A DNA stretch of 38,681 bases. Origin: an uncultured Bacteroidales bacterium. GTDB lineage: Bacteria > Bacteroidota > Bacteroidia > Bacteroidales > UBA932. The stretch covers positions 1-38,681 of the forward strand of contig CALUTW010000018.1 in the NCBI GenBank assembly GCA_944323805.1. Reading direction: 5' to 3'. Within the stretch, counting starts at the first letter, position 1, and each line of letters begins with the position of its first letter. The translations under genes and the position numbers were made by a program. Below are positions 11,231 through 19,532 of the stretch, piece after piece. Below the pieces are notes generated by a model that was not told the origin of the DNA, searched no databases, and worked only from the letters and a program-made list of their open reading frames with translations.

Positions 11231-12135
11231 TTTCCTGCAAGTTGCATGAAACAGTCCTCTATTCCCGGTACTATTTCCCTTACCGAACAGTCATCGAATC
11301 CTGCTGCGTGCATAGTCTTGAGAAGCGCTTCCTTTCCTGTCTTTGCCGGATCGTATGCAAGGTGGTGCGAATTCCCGAAAGAAAAGCAGCTGATTACCCC
11401 TTCTGCCACCCGGAGTATCTTCAGCATCGGATACATTCTTTTTCCCTCGACCGCAAGCAGCCTGTACGGATATCCCGAGACGATACCGGCAGGAGTCCCG
11501 GTCCCTATTATCTTACCGTCCCTGATCATGGCAAGCCTGTCGCACATCGAAGCCTCATCCATATACGGTGTGGAGACAAAGACACTCACTCCGGACTCCC
11601 TGATCCTGGACAGCATGGTCCAGAAATCCTTGCGGCTGACAGCATCCACCCCGGTGGTGGGCTCATCGAGAAACAGGACGGCCGGCTTGTGTACAAGGGC
11701 ACAGCACAAGGCCAGCTTCTGCTTCATACCTCCCGACAGCTTCCCGGCCCTCCTGTCCCTGAAAGGCTCGATCTGGGAATATATTTCCCGGATGGTCCCG
11801 TAACTGCTGCTGACCGTTGTCCCGAACAACGTCGCGAAATAATCCAGATTCTCCTTGACTGTCAGGTCCTGATACAGAGAGAATCTTCCTGGCATATAAC
11901 CTATTATCCTGCGTATACGGGAATAGTCCCTGACTATATCCAGACCGCATATGCTCCCGGAGCCGGCATCCGGCAGCATCAGGGTCGTCATGATCCTGAA
12001 CAGCGTGGTCTTCCCGGCACCGTCCGGCCCGATCAGCCCGAAGATTTCCCCCTGACCGACCTCCAGAGATATGTCGCTCAATGCCTTAAGCTGTCCATAG
12101 CTCTTCGAGACACCGTTGATTTCAATGACGCCCAT
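11227..12135 (-). CDS. ABC ATPase, like the N-terminal half of YbhF
   Basis: A 302-residue ABC ATPase. Walker A is GPDGAGKT (36-43), the signature is the intact LSGGMKQ (133-139), and Walker B is VLFLDEPTTGVD with E158. Two switch residues are changed. The Q-loop reads YMPGRFSLY, with G83 where glutamine is expected. The H-loop reads STPYMDEA, with P190 where histidine is expected. The C-terminal extension (about 210-302) ends in IEDCFMQLAGK, resembling the DAF/DCF-type tail of drug ABC ATPases. It starts 7 nt after the stop of the membrane fusion gene and ends in an ATGA overlap with the second ATPase. It is probably an ATP-binding but poorly hydrolysing partner. Confidence 0.93.
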   Translation of the reverse strand: MGVIEINGVSKSYGQLKALSDISLEVGQGEIFGLIGPDGAGKTTLFRIMTTLMLPDAGSGSICGLDIVRDYSRIRRIIGYMPGRFSLYQDLTVKENLDYFATLFGTTVSSSYGTIREIYSQIEPFRDRRAGKLSGGMKQKLALCCALVHKPAVLFLDEPTTGVDAVSRKDFWTMLSRIRESGVSVFVSTPYMDEASMCDRLAMIRDGKIIGTGTPAGIVSGYPYRLLAVEGKRMYPMLKILRVAEGVISCFSFGNSHHLAYDPAKTGKEALLKTMHAAGFDDCSVREIVPGIEDCFMQLAGK

Positions 12136-12142
12136 GACAGTT

Positions 12143-13048
12143 TCAATCTATGAGGACATAGGCATACATCCCGAGCCTGAGCCGGTTTCCTCCCTCGACC
12201 GCTATTTTAACCGCATACACGAGATCAGCCCTTTCATCCCTTGTCTGGATGTTCTTCGGGGTAAATTCCGCTTCGGAGGATATCCATGTCACAGTGCCGG
12301 AATACTCCCGAGGGGAAGGCGTACCGTCATCCGGTATTACCCTTACCCTGTCACCGACATGCAGCCCGGCCAGCGCTGCGGATGAGAAATATGCCCGGAC
12401 AAACACATGGTCCATATCCGCCATTGTAAACAGGGGCTTGCCGGAGGTGACGCTCTCCCCCGCCTCGACATATCTTGTCAGTACTGTACCGTCTATCGGG
12501 GGACATATCCTGCATTTGTCAAGCTTGTCTTCAATCTGGGCAATCTGGACATCTATCGTATTGATTTCGCACAGGATACTTTCATTGTTCTGCCGGTAAT
12601 TCTGTTCGGCTGCGGCAATCTGCGCCTTGAGTATCTCTATCTCCGACTCCATGTCGTCAACCTGCTTCTGTGTCCCGGCATCCTTGCTGAGCAGGTCCCG
12701 GGCACGGCCAAGCTCTGTCCCGAGGTTGTCCAGCCTGGCATACTGGGCCCTGGTCTGGCAGGCGATATCCACTGTCTTTACCCTGGCACTCTCCCGCCGG
12801 CGCAGGAGTTCGTCCCGCTGAAGAGAAAGCTGTACGGTGTCGATATAGCCTATGCATCTGCCGGCAGGCAGGTAATCCCCCTCTTCCACATCCAGGCTGA
12901 GGATCCGTCCGCTGCTTTCGGCCGACACTGTCACTTCTACGGCATCAATCTGCCCGCACGCATCGAAATCAGGCGTCCTGCGGCCACATCCTGCAAGGCA
13001 TGCAGCAGCGGCGGCGACAACCATTATCCTGAAAATGTATGATTCCAT
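12143..13048 (-). CDS. Membrane fusion lipoprotein, YbhG/HlyD-like
   Basis: A 301-residue periplasmic adaptor linking the ABC exporter to the TolC-type channel. The signal peptide ends LAGC (C21) and is followed by G-R-R. It lacks the acidic residues of surface lipoproteins, consistent with a periplasmic anchor. Residues about 31-60 form the first lipoyl half (VTVSAESSGRILSLDVEEGD). Residues about 75-160 are an alpha-helical coiled-coil hairpin, followed by the second lipoyl half (CRICPPIDGTVLTRYVEAGE). The beta-barrel domain includes VFVRAYFSSAALAGLHVGDR. It stands 12 nt after the tolC-like gene and 7 nt before the first ATPase. Symbol withheld because the substrate is unknown. Confidence 0.92.
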   Translation of the reverse strand: MESYIFRIMVVAAAAACLAGCGRRTPDFDACGQIDAVEVTVSAESSGRILSLDVEEGDYLPAGRCIGYIDTVQLSLQRDELLRRRESARVKTVDIACQTRAQYARLDNLGTELGRARDLLSKDAGTQKQVDDMESEIEILKAQIAAAEQNYRQNNESILCEINTIDVQIAQIEDKLDKCRICPPIDGTVLTRYVEAGESVTSGKPLFTMADMDHVFVRAYFSSAALAGLHVGDRVRVIPDDGTPSPREYSGTVTWISSEAEFTPKNIQTRDERADLVYAVKIAVEGGNRLRLGMYAYVLID

Positions 13049-13060
13049 ATCCTGTTCCTT

Positions 13061-14395
13061 TTATTGCTGTCCTGTATATTTTCCCTGAAGGTCATCACTG
13101 TCCTGCATGCCACCGGCCGGAATGCCGTCATCGTAACCCATGCAGTTCTTCAGGTCATATATGGCCATCAGGAGCTGAATCTCATGGATGGACTGCATTA
13201 TCCTGGCATTGTATTCATCATCGATTCTCGACATCAGGTCAGTCATGGAGATTACCCCGTTGCGGTACTGCTCCTCGCCTGCCTCCCTGATGGATGACTG
13301 CAGTTCAATGATTTCACTGTCCTTTTCGAGCTGGACCCGGGCCTTGTCTATTGCTCCCTGCATCTGGATTGCACTGAGACCGGTATTGAAAATGAAGGTC
13401 TCCCTGTCAGACTCGATGGTCCTTCTCTGCACATCGATCTTCCTCTTTTCGTTTCTCCTCGTATAGAGAGCGCCGATGTCCCATGACATCCTGATTCCTG
13501 CGGTATAATACGGCTGGAACGAATTCTCGAGGATATTCAGTCCCGGCCGGCCGATGCCGCCCTGCAGTGAAAGACTGAATTTAGGGGAAATCCTTGAATT
13601 CAGCTCCTGTTCCGAAGCCCTGGTCTGGAGAAGCTGTGCATCATAGAGCCCGAGTTCCGGACGTGTGATTGCCCCGGGTACAGGGATGACGGCATTCCCG
13701 TCCGGGACGGCAAGCTCTATCCCGTCAAGGCTCGTTCCCGTAAGCTTCTCCAGCATACGCACATACGCGGCTCTGTCAGCCAGCAGCTCCTCCCTCTGGC
13801 TGTCGCAATTGAGCATGTTGACCTTGACCATATCCAGGTCGGACTTGAATGCCGTCCCGTTGTCTATGCGGGCCTGTGTCTGGCCGGCATTCCTCTCGAG
13901 GCTTTTCCTGAGAATCGAATTCTGCCGCAGCTGGCTGTCAATGAGCAATATGCCGAGATAGACATTCTCTACGCGCTCGTTGATGGAATACAGGGATACC
14001 TCTACCTGCCGCTTCTGGACCTCGGCACCTGCGGCACTCGCATTCTTCTGGCTCCTCGAAGTCCCTCCGTCCCAGACGGTCTGGCTGAGCTCCCCGATGA
14101 ACGAATACTGGTCATGAGGCAGGTTGAAGCTGAAGCCCGGTATATCAAACGGCATCTCAACGACATCCGACTGATACGTGGCCTTGCCTGAGATATTCAG
14201 ATGCGGCAGCCATGATTTCGATATTGCGGAAATATCGTACCTGGCGGCTTCATCAATGAGATTCAGCTGGCTTATCTGCGGATAATTGTTCCTTGCCAGC
14301 TCCATGCATTTCTCTATTGTCATCTGAGCCCTGAGAGGCAGACATGACAGAATGACCGCAGCTGATGCTGCAAATATTTCCCGTATGTGTTTCAT
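13061..14395 (-). CDS. TolC-family outer-membrane efflux protein
   Basis: A 444-residue outer-membrane channel. The signal peptide (about residues 1-23, ending RAQ) is followed directly by MTIEKCMELARNNYPQI, the typical opening of an OEP repeat. Two OEP repeats alternate long helices with beta segments: TYQSDVVEMPFDIPGF and PKFSLSLQGGIGRPG are strand regions; SLERNAGQTQARIDNGTA and IREAGEEQYRNGVISMTDLM are helical tips. It overlaps the stop of the tetR gene by 4 bp (ATGA). It supplies the outer-membrane duct of the seven-gene exporter operon. An unusual feature is the 11-residue Asp/Gly-rich tail before the stop. Confidence 0.93.
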   Translation of the reverse strand: MKHIREIFAASAAVILSCLPLRAQMTIEKCMELARNNYPQISQLNLIDEAARYDISAISKSWLPHLNISGKATYQSDVVEMPFDIPGFSFNLPHDQYSFIGELSQTVWDGGTSRSQKNASAAGAEVQKRQVEVSLYSINERVENVYLGILLIDSQLRQNSILRKSLERNAGQTQARIDNGTAFKSDLDMVKVNMLNCDSQREELLADRAAYVRMLEKLTGTSLDGIELAVPDGNAVIPVPGAITRPELGLYDAQLLQTRASEQELNSRISPKFSLSLQGGIGRPGLNILENSFQPYYTAGIRMSWDIGALYTRRNEKRKIDVQRRTIESDRETFIFNTGLSAIQMQGAIDKARVQLEKDSEIIELQSSIREAGEEQYRNGVISMTDLMSRIDDEYNARIMQSIHEIQLLMAIYDLKNCMGYDDGIPAGGMQDSDDLQGKYTGQQ

Positions 14396-15033
14396 GATTC
14401 CCCGTATAACCTGGACCTGACCAGAGTGATGATTTCCTTTTTCCTGTCATTCAGGATACGCTGCACCTCCGCATCGTCTACTCCGGAAAACAGCTTCCTG
14501 GCAGCCGGGAGAAGCAGGAATACAGACAGATTGAGGGTAACGATATCAAGCAGCAGCTGCAAAGGGTCGACCTTCCTGATCCGCCCTTTCTCGACCTCTT
14601 CCCTTATTATTGCAATATGGAAGTCCAGAATCCTGCCGAGTGTCGCCATTATCCTCGGCTTGTAGCTTTCAAGCAGCTCCGGGCTGTATCTCATGGTATC
14701 AATGATGAAGGACGGGAGCTGGGGATGGTTCATGAGGTAGTCGAAATGGGTGGATATCCCCGATTCAAGCGTCTCCCAGAATGGTGCGTCCTTTTTCATG
14801 ACAGGATGGAAGGAAGCCAGCAGCTCAGTGAGATTCCTGTCGAGGACCCTGATGAATATGTGCTCCTTCGTCCTGTAATAATAATGAAGCATGGCATGCG
14901 TAACCCCTGCCTTACGGGCAATCGCAACAGTGGTGGTCCGCGCGAATCCGTTCATGAGGAAAAGCTCTTCCGCAGCCTTCATGATCCTCTGCTCCGTATT
15001 GTCCTGTCCTGTATTGCCGTCCGTCTTCTCCAT
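14392..15033 (-). CDS. TetR-family repressor (CecR-like position)
   Basis: A 213-residue regulator and the first gene of the exporter operon. The N-terminal helix-turn-helix covers about residues 14-60: RIMKAAEELFLMNGFARTTT, then VAIARKAGVTHAMLHYYYRT, the latter being the recognition helix region. The C-terminal ligand domain is about residues 75-213. I start at ATG 15033 (MEKTDG) rather than 15042, because the upstream ATG lies within a 29-bp dyad that probably serves as the operator. The stop overlaps the tolC-like start by 4 bp. In E. coli the TetR protein CecR (YbiH) controls ybhGFSR, so a local repressor of this exporter is expected. The ligand is unknown. Confidence 0.93.
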   Translation of the reverse strand: MEKTDGNTGQDNTEQRIMKAAEELFLMNGFARTTTVAIARKAGVTHAMLHYYYRTKEHIFIRVLDRNLTELLASFHPVMKKDAPFWETLESGISTHFDYLMNHPQLPSFIIDTMRYSPELLESYKPRIMATLGRILDFHIAIIREEVEKGRIRKVDPLQLLLDIVTLNLSVFLLLPAARKLFSGVDDAEVQRILNDRKKEIITLVRSRLYGES

Positions 15034-15035
15034 AT

Positions 15036-15064
15036 TTAACATATTTGTTTAACAAAGCTGTTAA
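15036..15064 (-). promoter_or_regulatory. Concentric dyad, probable TetR operator
   Basis: The outer arms TTAACA (15036-15041) and TGTTAA (15059-15064) and the inner arms TTTGTT (15044-15049) and AACAAA (15051-15056) share the same centre, base 15050. That makes 24 of 29 positions symmetric. The site begins about 8 nt downstream of a minus-strand TATATTTG box, so a bound repressor would sit at and after the transcription start of the tetR-exporter operon. Confidence 0.7.
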
Positions 15065-15072
15065 TACATCTG

Positions 15073-15080
15073 CAAATATA
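15073..15080 (-). promoter_or_regulatory. -7 box of tetR-exporter operon
   Basis: TATATTTG on the minus strand matches TAnnTTTG. The predicted start near 15066 puts the 29-bp dyad at the beginning of the transcript. No clear -33 TTG, which suggests a weak or activator-assisted promoter. Confidence 0.6.
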
Positions 15081-15132
15081 TGGAATTTGCTGACATGTTG
15101 TCCCGCAGGGCATGGAAATTTTTGCACAGGAG

Positions 15133-16008
15133 TCACTGCTGAAGCATGTCGCTGACCCTGGAAAAAACGAAATCAGAGACCGGAGACGGCACGGAAGAGA
15201 AGAACCACACGCCGTATTCAAGGCCAATGCCCGGGAAAGGTACCCGGACAAGGGCACCTGAGGCCAGTTCCTGCACGACTGAATGACGCGGAAGAATCCC
15301 TGCAAATCCAGGAGAGATGGAGACAACGGACCTGACTGTCTCCGGAGACGAGGAATAAAGCCTGACGCAATGACGATACTCCGCCGGAAACGTATCATGG
15401 AATGAGGAGACACCGTCATCCCACACGGCAAGGCTGATACCGGTACCGGAAAGCCCGGATAACGCATATGCACTGGACGGGGACACCACGGCGCACACGT
15501 CTGACATGCCGGCCTGCCGCAGACCCGGGAATGTTCCGGGATGACAGGACGCAGGCATGGAAAATACGCATATGCAATCCACGGCATCAGCAGCGCAGAC
15601 CTTTTCCAGAATATCCTTTGCAGGCATCTGGCGGACATGGAATGAAAAGTCCGGAAATACAGCTTCGGCTGCCGACGAAACCGCTGGAACAACAGAAGAC
15701 GACATATCGGCCGAACATATGATTTCCAAAGGCCATGTACAGCCACTGCCGTCATTCCTGAAGACTGACCGGGCTGAATCATACCAGTAGAGGATCTTTT
15801 CGGCATATGTCATGAATATCCTCCCCGAAGCAGTAGGCAGCACATCTCCCCTTATCCTGTCGAAAAGCCTTGTCCCGAGTTCCTTCTCAAGCCCTGCGAT
15901 GTTCTGGCTCACTGCAGGCTGGCTTATGCCGAGATTCCCGGCGGCCTTTGTGAAACTGCCGGTCCGGAATACCTCTATAAAAACCTTCAGTCTGAAATCG
16001 CCTGACAT
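15133..16008 (-). CDS. LysR-type transcriptional regulator
   Basis: A 291-residue LysR regulator. The N-terminal winged helix-turn-helix is clear: FRLKVFIEVFRTGSFTKAAG, then NLGISQPAVSQNIAGLEKEL and LFDR. The effector domain fills about residues 90-290. The reading frame extends to ATGs at 16023 and 16044. I chose 16008 (MSGDFRLKVF) because it matches the family's usual N-terminus and the best promoter (-7 box 16042-16049) would start transcripts near 16036, ruling out 16044. The gene diverges from the M16 peptidase and stands just upstream of the tetR operon on the same strand, separated by a promoter. Effector and targets are unknown. Confidence 0.9.
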   Translation of the reverse strand: MSGDFRLKVFIEVFRTGSFTKAAGNLGISQPAVSQNIAGLEKELGTRLFDRIRGDVLPTASGRIFMTYAEKILYWYDSARSVFRNDGSGCTWPLEIICSADMSSSVVPAVSSAAEAVFPDFSFHVRQMPAKDILEKVCAADAVDCICVFSMPASCHPGTFPGLRQAGMSDVCAVVSPSSAYALSGLSGTGISLAVWDDGVSSFHDTFPAEYRHCVRLYSSSPETVRSVVSISPGFAGILPRHSVVQELASGALVRVPFPGIGLEYGVWFFSSVPSPVSDFVFSRVSDMLQQ

Positions 16009-16041
16009 CCTGCTGTCCCCCATGAGTTCTGAACCTGTATG

Positions 16042-16071
16042 CAAATTTATAAAAAAGGTCCCTATGTCAAA
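16042..16071 (-). promoter_or_regulatory. lysR promoter
   Basis: On the minus strand TTTG (16068-16071), 18 nt and TAAATTTG (16042-16049) form a good Bacteroidota -33/-7 promoter pointing into the lysR gene. Confidence 0.65.
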
Positions 16072-16092
16072 GAAAAGTTTTACCTTTGTAGG
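16061..16092. promoter_or_regulatory. Dyad between lysR and M16 gene, candidate LysR site
   Basis: CCTA (16061-16064) and CAAAG (16068-16072) mirror CTTTG (16084-16088) and TAGG (16089-16092). The CAAAG/CTTTG arms are 11 nt apart, as in typical LysR boxes. The dyad overlaps the lysR -33 element and the -7 box of the peptidase gene. Confidence 0.45.
16081..16088 (+). promoter_or_regulatory. -7 box for M16 peptidase
   Basis: TACCTTTG matches TAnnTTTG and lies 50 nt before the ATG at 16139. It is embedded in the dyad described at 16061-16092. Confidence 0.55.
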
Positions 16093-16138
16093 ATTGCGTG
16101 AAAATTTTCATGAAAACAACCAACAATATCTAATAGAA

Positions 16139-18961
16139 ATGAAACGAATCTTACTGTTTTTTGCTGCAGCCCTCTCGGCACTGGCATCATATGGCCAGGA
16201 CCTGTCACAGCTGCCGCAGCTTCCTGATGACCCGGCCGTCAGGAAAGGGAAACTCGAAAACGGGCTTACCTATTACATCCGGCACAATGACAAGCCGGCT
16301 GACAGGGCGGAATTCTATCTTGCGACAAATGTAGGTGCCATCCAGGAGACACCTGACCAGGACGGCCTTGCCCATTTCCTTGAGCACATGTGCTTCAACG
16401 GTACGAAGAATTTCCCTGACAAGGCGCTTCTGGAATATCTCCAGGGCATAGGAGCGGAGTTCGGAAGGAACATCAATGCATCTACCGGAGTAGAGCAGAC
16501 CGTATACATGCTCAACAACATACCTCTTGTCCGTGAAACAGTCGTAGACACCTGTCTCCTCATCCTTCACGACTACTCCCATTTCGTCACATGCGACCCC
16601 GAGGAAATCGACAAGGAGAGAGGCGTAATCCTCGAAGAGAGAAGAACAAGGAGGAATGCCGACTGGAGAATGTATGAAAAGGCAAAGCAGGCATACTATA
16701 AAGGCTCGAAATACGCCGACTGTTCGCTCATCGGCAGTGAAGAAAACCTGAAGACGTTCAAGCCTGAAAGCCTTGTCAATTTCTACCATACATGGTACCG
16801 TCCGGACCTGCAGGCGGTCATTGTCGTCGGGGATGTCGACGTGGACAGGACAGAAGCCATGCTCAAGGAGATATTCTCCGACATACCGGCTGCCGTCGAC
16901 CCGAAACCGAAGGATATCATCACAATCCCTTCAAATACGGAGCCTATAGTATCTGTCATTACCGACCCTGAGGCATCATCCACATCCGTAGAGGTGCTCT
17001 GGAAAAGCGAGACAGCCCCTGAGGCCATCAACAGCACACAGCTCGGCATGACAATGGACATCATCAAGGCATACATAAGCCTGATAATGTCAGAGAGGTT
17101 CAGCGACATTGCATCCCGTCCGGATGCACCGTTCACAAGGGCAAGCCTCGGAATCGGCAAGATGTGCGAGACATGTGAAGTGGTCATGGGCAACACTTCA
17201 TGCGGAAACAACGGGAGCCTCGATGCGTTCCGCGCATTCATGACGGAAGTCGAGAAAATGAAGAGATTCGGGTTCACGGATGACGAGGTATCAAGAGCAA
17301 AGGACAATATCCTCGCCATGTATGAAAAGAGCGCCCAGGGTGCCGACACCCGTACGAATGACCAGTTCATACAGGACTACATAAACAATTTCTTCGACAA
17401 TTATTCATACATGGAGCCTCAGACCGAGTATGAGCTGGCACAGGCAATCTGCAGCCAGATCAACCCGGCACTGCTCAACCAGGTCGCAGCAGGGGCAATC
17501 ACTGACACCAACATGGTTGTCATCTACTATGGCCCTGAAAAAGAAGGTGTCTCACATCCGTCAGAGCAGGATTTCCTGGATATCCTGGCAGAAGTGAAGG
17601 CATCCGAAATCCAGGCGAATGAAGCCAGGAACTTCAATGTCCCGCTTCTCGATGCAGCTGCACTTGCAGGCTCTCCTGTCAAGAAATCAAGAGAGGTCAT
17701 TTACGGTGCCACCGAATGGACCCTGAAAAACGGGATGAAGGTGGTTGTGCTTCCTACGGACTACAAGAAGGACCAGGTAATTTTCGACCTTCAGAAGGAC
17801 GGAGGCCGCTCTCTTATCGCCACCGGGGACCTTCCTTCATTCGATGACAATGTATGGGCAGTATTCATGATGAATACAGGCGTTGCGGAATTCCCGGGAC
17901 AGGACCTTTCAAAGATGCTGGCAGGAAAGAATGTCAATGTGACGCCATACATCAGCGACCTGCGTCATGGCATAAGCGGCAGCGCATCTCCTGACGACCT
18001 CGAGACCGCCCTCCAGCTGATGTACCTGTACTTCGCGGAGCCGCGTTTCGACGAGAATGAATTCCAGACAGGCATCCAGCAGCTCAAGGCCGTGCTTCCT
18101 AATATCATCAGCCAGCCGGACTTCATATTCCAGACCGAGATTGTCAAGACCATGTACGGAAACAATCCGAGAAAGTCCCTCATAAACGGGGAGACCCTTG
18201 AAAAGGCAAATCTCGCGACAATCGAACGCGTATACAGAAGCCTGTTCAACGATGCTGCCGGTGCGACCCTATATATCACAGGAAATGTTGACCCTGAGAC
18301 AATCCTTCCTCTGGTGGAGAAATACGCCGGTTCTATAGCCAAGGGCAAGAAAGCACTCGCCTGGAAAGACACAGGGGACAATATCGTCAGCGGGGAAATC
18401 GAGAATGATTTCAGGATTGACATGCAGACCCCGAAGTCGAGCGTATTCCAGGGCTATACTGCAAATCTGCCATATTCGGTCAAGGATGCAGTCATGCTTG
18501 ATGCTGCGAAATATGTGCTCGACATGATATATACCGCAACTCTCCGCGAGGAGGAAGGCGGCACATACGGGGCCGGCATTGCCGTAGGGATGCAGAACGA
18601 ACCTGTAGAAAGAGCCCTTATCCAGATATTCTTCGACACGAATCCGGAGGCTGCAGGGAAGCTGCGCGAAGTTGCCGTAGCCGAGCTGGACAAGCTGGCT
18701 GAGAAAGGCCCTGATGAGGAACAGATGACGAAGACCGTCGAAAACTTCAAGAAGAACCTTCCTGAGTCAAGAATCAACAACAGCTACTGGATGAGTGCGC
18801 TCAAATACTGGTACCGTCATTCCGGAGCGGACTATGACAGTGAATACGAAGCGGCTATCTCTGAAATCACTCCTGAGAACATCAAGGGCATCCTTCAGAA
18901 GATACTCGCATCAGGCAACTTCATCGAGGTGGTAATGTCGCCTGAAGAAAGCGCTGAATAA
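16139..18961 (+). CDS. M16-family zinc peptidase, two-lobed
   Basis: A 940-residue secreted peptidase of the insulinase/PqqL type. I start at ATG 16139 (MKRILLFFAA), which gives a clean signal peptide (about residues 1-20, ASYGQ); the frame is open a further 109 codons upstream, but that region is the divergent promoter and lysR. The inverted zinc motif is HFLEH (79-83) and the third ligand is E160 in DKERGV, at the family spacing of 76. The protein contains M16 domains in two halves. The N-half is catalytic; the C-half (from about 530, REVIYGATEWTLKNGMKVVV) is the inactive partner with conserved architecture. It probably degrades peptides in the periplasm. It is a single gene followed by a strong terminator. 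Confidence 0.95.
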   Translation: MKRILLFFAAALSALASYGQDLSQLPQLPDDPAVRKGKLENGLTYYIRHNDKPADRAEFYLATNVGAIQETPDQDGLAHFLEHMCFNGTKNFPDKALLEYLQGIGAEFGRNINASTGVEQTVYMLNNIPLVRETVVDTCLLILHDYSHFVTCDPEEIDKERGVILEERRTRRNADWRMYEKAKQAYYKGSKYADCSLIGSEENLKTFKPESLVNFYHTWYRPDLQAVIVVGDVDVDRTEAMLKEIFSDIPAAVDPKPKDIITIPSNTEPIVSVITDPEASSTSVEVLWKSETAPEAINSTQLGMTMDIIKAYISLIMSERFSDIASRPDAPFTRASLGIGKMCETCEVVMGNTSCGNNGSLDAFRAFMTEVEKMKRFGFTDDEVSRAKDNILAMYEKSAQGADTRTNDQFIQDYINNFFDNYSYMEPQTEYELAQAICSQINPALLNQVAAGAITDTNMVVIYYGPEKEGVSHPSEQDFLDILAEVKASEIQANEARNFNVPLLDAAALAGSPVKKSREVIYGATEWTLKNGMKVVVLPTDYKKDQVIFDLQKDGGRSLIATGDLPSFDDNVWAVFMMNTGVAEFPGQDLSKMLAGKNVNVTPYISDLRHGISGSASPDDLETALQLMYLYFAEPRFDENEFQTGIQQLKAVLPNIISQPDFIFQTEIVKTMYGNNPRKSLINGETLEKANLATIERVYRSLFNDAAGATLYITGNVDPETILPLVEKYAGSIAKGKKALAWKDTGDNIVSGEIENDFRIDMQTPKSSVFQGYTANLPYSVKDAVMLDAAKYVLDMIYTATLREEEGGTYGAGIAVGMQNEPVERALIQIFFDTNPEAAGKLREVAVAELDKLAEKGPDEEQMTKTVENFKKNLPESRINNSYWMSALKYWYRHSGADYDSEYEAAISEITPENIKGILQKILASGNFIEVVMSPEESAE

Positions 18962-19032
18962 GGATACCGTCATTATATTGATGGTAAGTCTAAGTTAAAT
19001 ACAATTTTTTCCGGATTAACCTCCGTTTTATT

Positions 19033-19066
19033 GAAGAATGGCTTTGAAAGTCATTCTTCTTTTTTA
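19033..19066 (+). terminator. Terminator of M16 peptidase gene
   Basis: Stem GAAGAATG (19033-19040) with CATTCTTC (19052-19059), extended by CTTT/AAAG inside, followed by TTTTTT. An outer TTTCCGGAT/ATCCGGAAA pair (near 19007 and 19073) encloses it. Confidence 0.9.
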
Positions 19067-19082
19067 TTGATTATCCGGAAAG

Positions 19083-19203
19083 ATGCCCCTGTTTTTCAGT
19101 CTGCCTAAATGTTCGGCTCGACAAATCCCTTCCACCAGATGGTGTGTCCCTCCCGCTCACGAAGCCACGGGCGGCATGGGCGTAACTGCCGGACGGCCGG
19201 ACA
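19083..19203. other. Short gene-free stretch between convergent terminators
   Basis: I see nothing coding or structured here beyond the flanking terminators; base composition is more GC-rich than the neighbouring terminator regions. Confidence 0.4.
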
Positions 19204-19236
19204 ATAAAAAGGGGCTCGACCTTCCGGTCAGCCCCT
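19204..19236 (-). terminator. Terminator of ferredoxin gene
   Basis: On the minus strand AGGGGCT plus GACC pairs with GGTC plus AGCCCCT around a 4-nt loop, with one bulged base, and is followed by TTTTT (19206-19210 on the plus strand reads A). It ends about 47 nt after the ferredoxin stop. Confidence 0.88.
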
Positions 19237-19282
19237 GTTCATCGGCAGCATTCAGATACTGCCGGCAGATTGAGTCAGCAGA

Positions 19283-19453
19283 TTACTCTGCCGGAGAGAT
19301 TGCGCCCATAGGGCAGGCATCTGCACATGTACCGCAGTCGATACAAACATTAGGGTCAATCTTATAGATATCGCCCTCTGAAATTGCTCCTGCAGGGCAT
19401 TCGCCGATGCAGGTACCGCATGCCACGCAATCCTCTGAAATTTTGTAAGCCAT
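19283..19453 (-). CDS. 2[4Fe-4S] ferredoxin, 56 residues
   Basis: A small clostridial-type ferredoxin, MAYKISEDCVACGTC at the N-terminus and CPMGAISPAE at the end. The two cluster motifs are CVACGTCIGECP (from C9) and CIDCGTCADACP (from about C37), each CxxCxxCxxxCP, so two [4Fe-4S] clusters are expected. Length is standard for the family (55-60). It acts as a cytoplasmic low-potential electron carrier, plausibly accepting electrons from the PFOR encoded at 4608-8138. AAAAGGATAAAG provides a reasonable ribosome binding site. It is monocistronic, with a TAnnTTTG box about 90 nt upstream and a strong terminator downstream. Confidence 0.96.
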   Translation of the reverse strand: MAYKISEDCVACGTCIGECPAGAISEGDIYKIDPNVCIDCGTCADACPMGAISPAE

Positions 19454-19486
19454 TTCTTTATCCTTTTAATTTGTTAATAAAACCGA

Positions 19487-19506
19487 ACAGGAGGAGATTC
19501 TCCTGT
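19487..19506 (-). promoter_or_regulatory. Hairpin in ferredoxin leader
   Basis: A 7-bp inverted repeat, ACAGGAG/CTCCTGT, with a 6-nt loop in the predicted 5' leader of the ferredoxin mRNA. There is no T run, so it is not a terminator; mRNA stability or leader regulation are possibilities. Confidence 0.45.
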
Positions 19507-19532
19507 CCAGCTTTCTTCATTTCTATCAATCA

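Noticed and set aside
11242..12153. 303-codon open frame on the plus strand opposite the ATPase gene
   Set aside because: It is the antisense shadow of a strongly supported ABC ATPase, is rich in R, P, H and Q, and has no domain or start signal.
15812..16138. 109-codon N-terminal extension of the M16 peptidase
   Set aside because: It crosses the lysR coding sequence and the divergent promoters; the ATG at 16139 gives a proper signal peptide.
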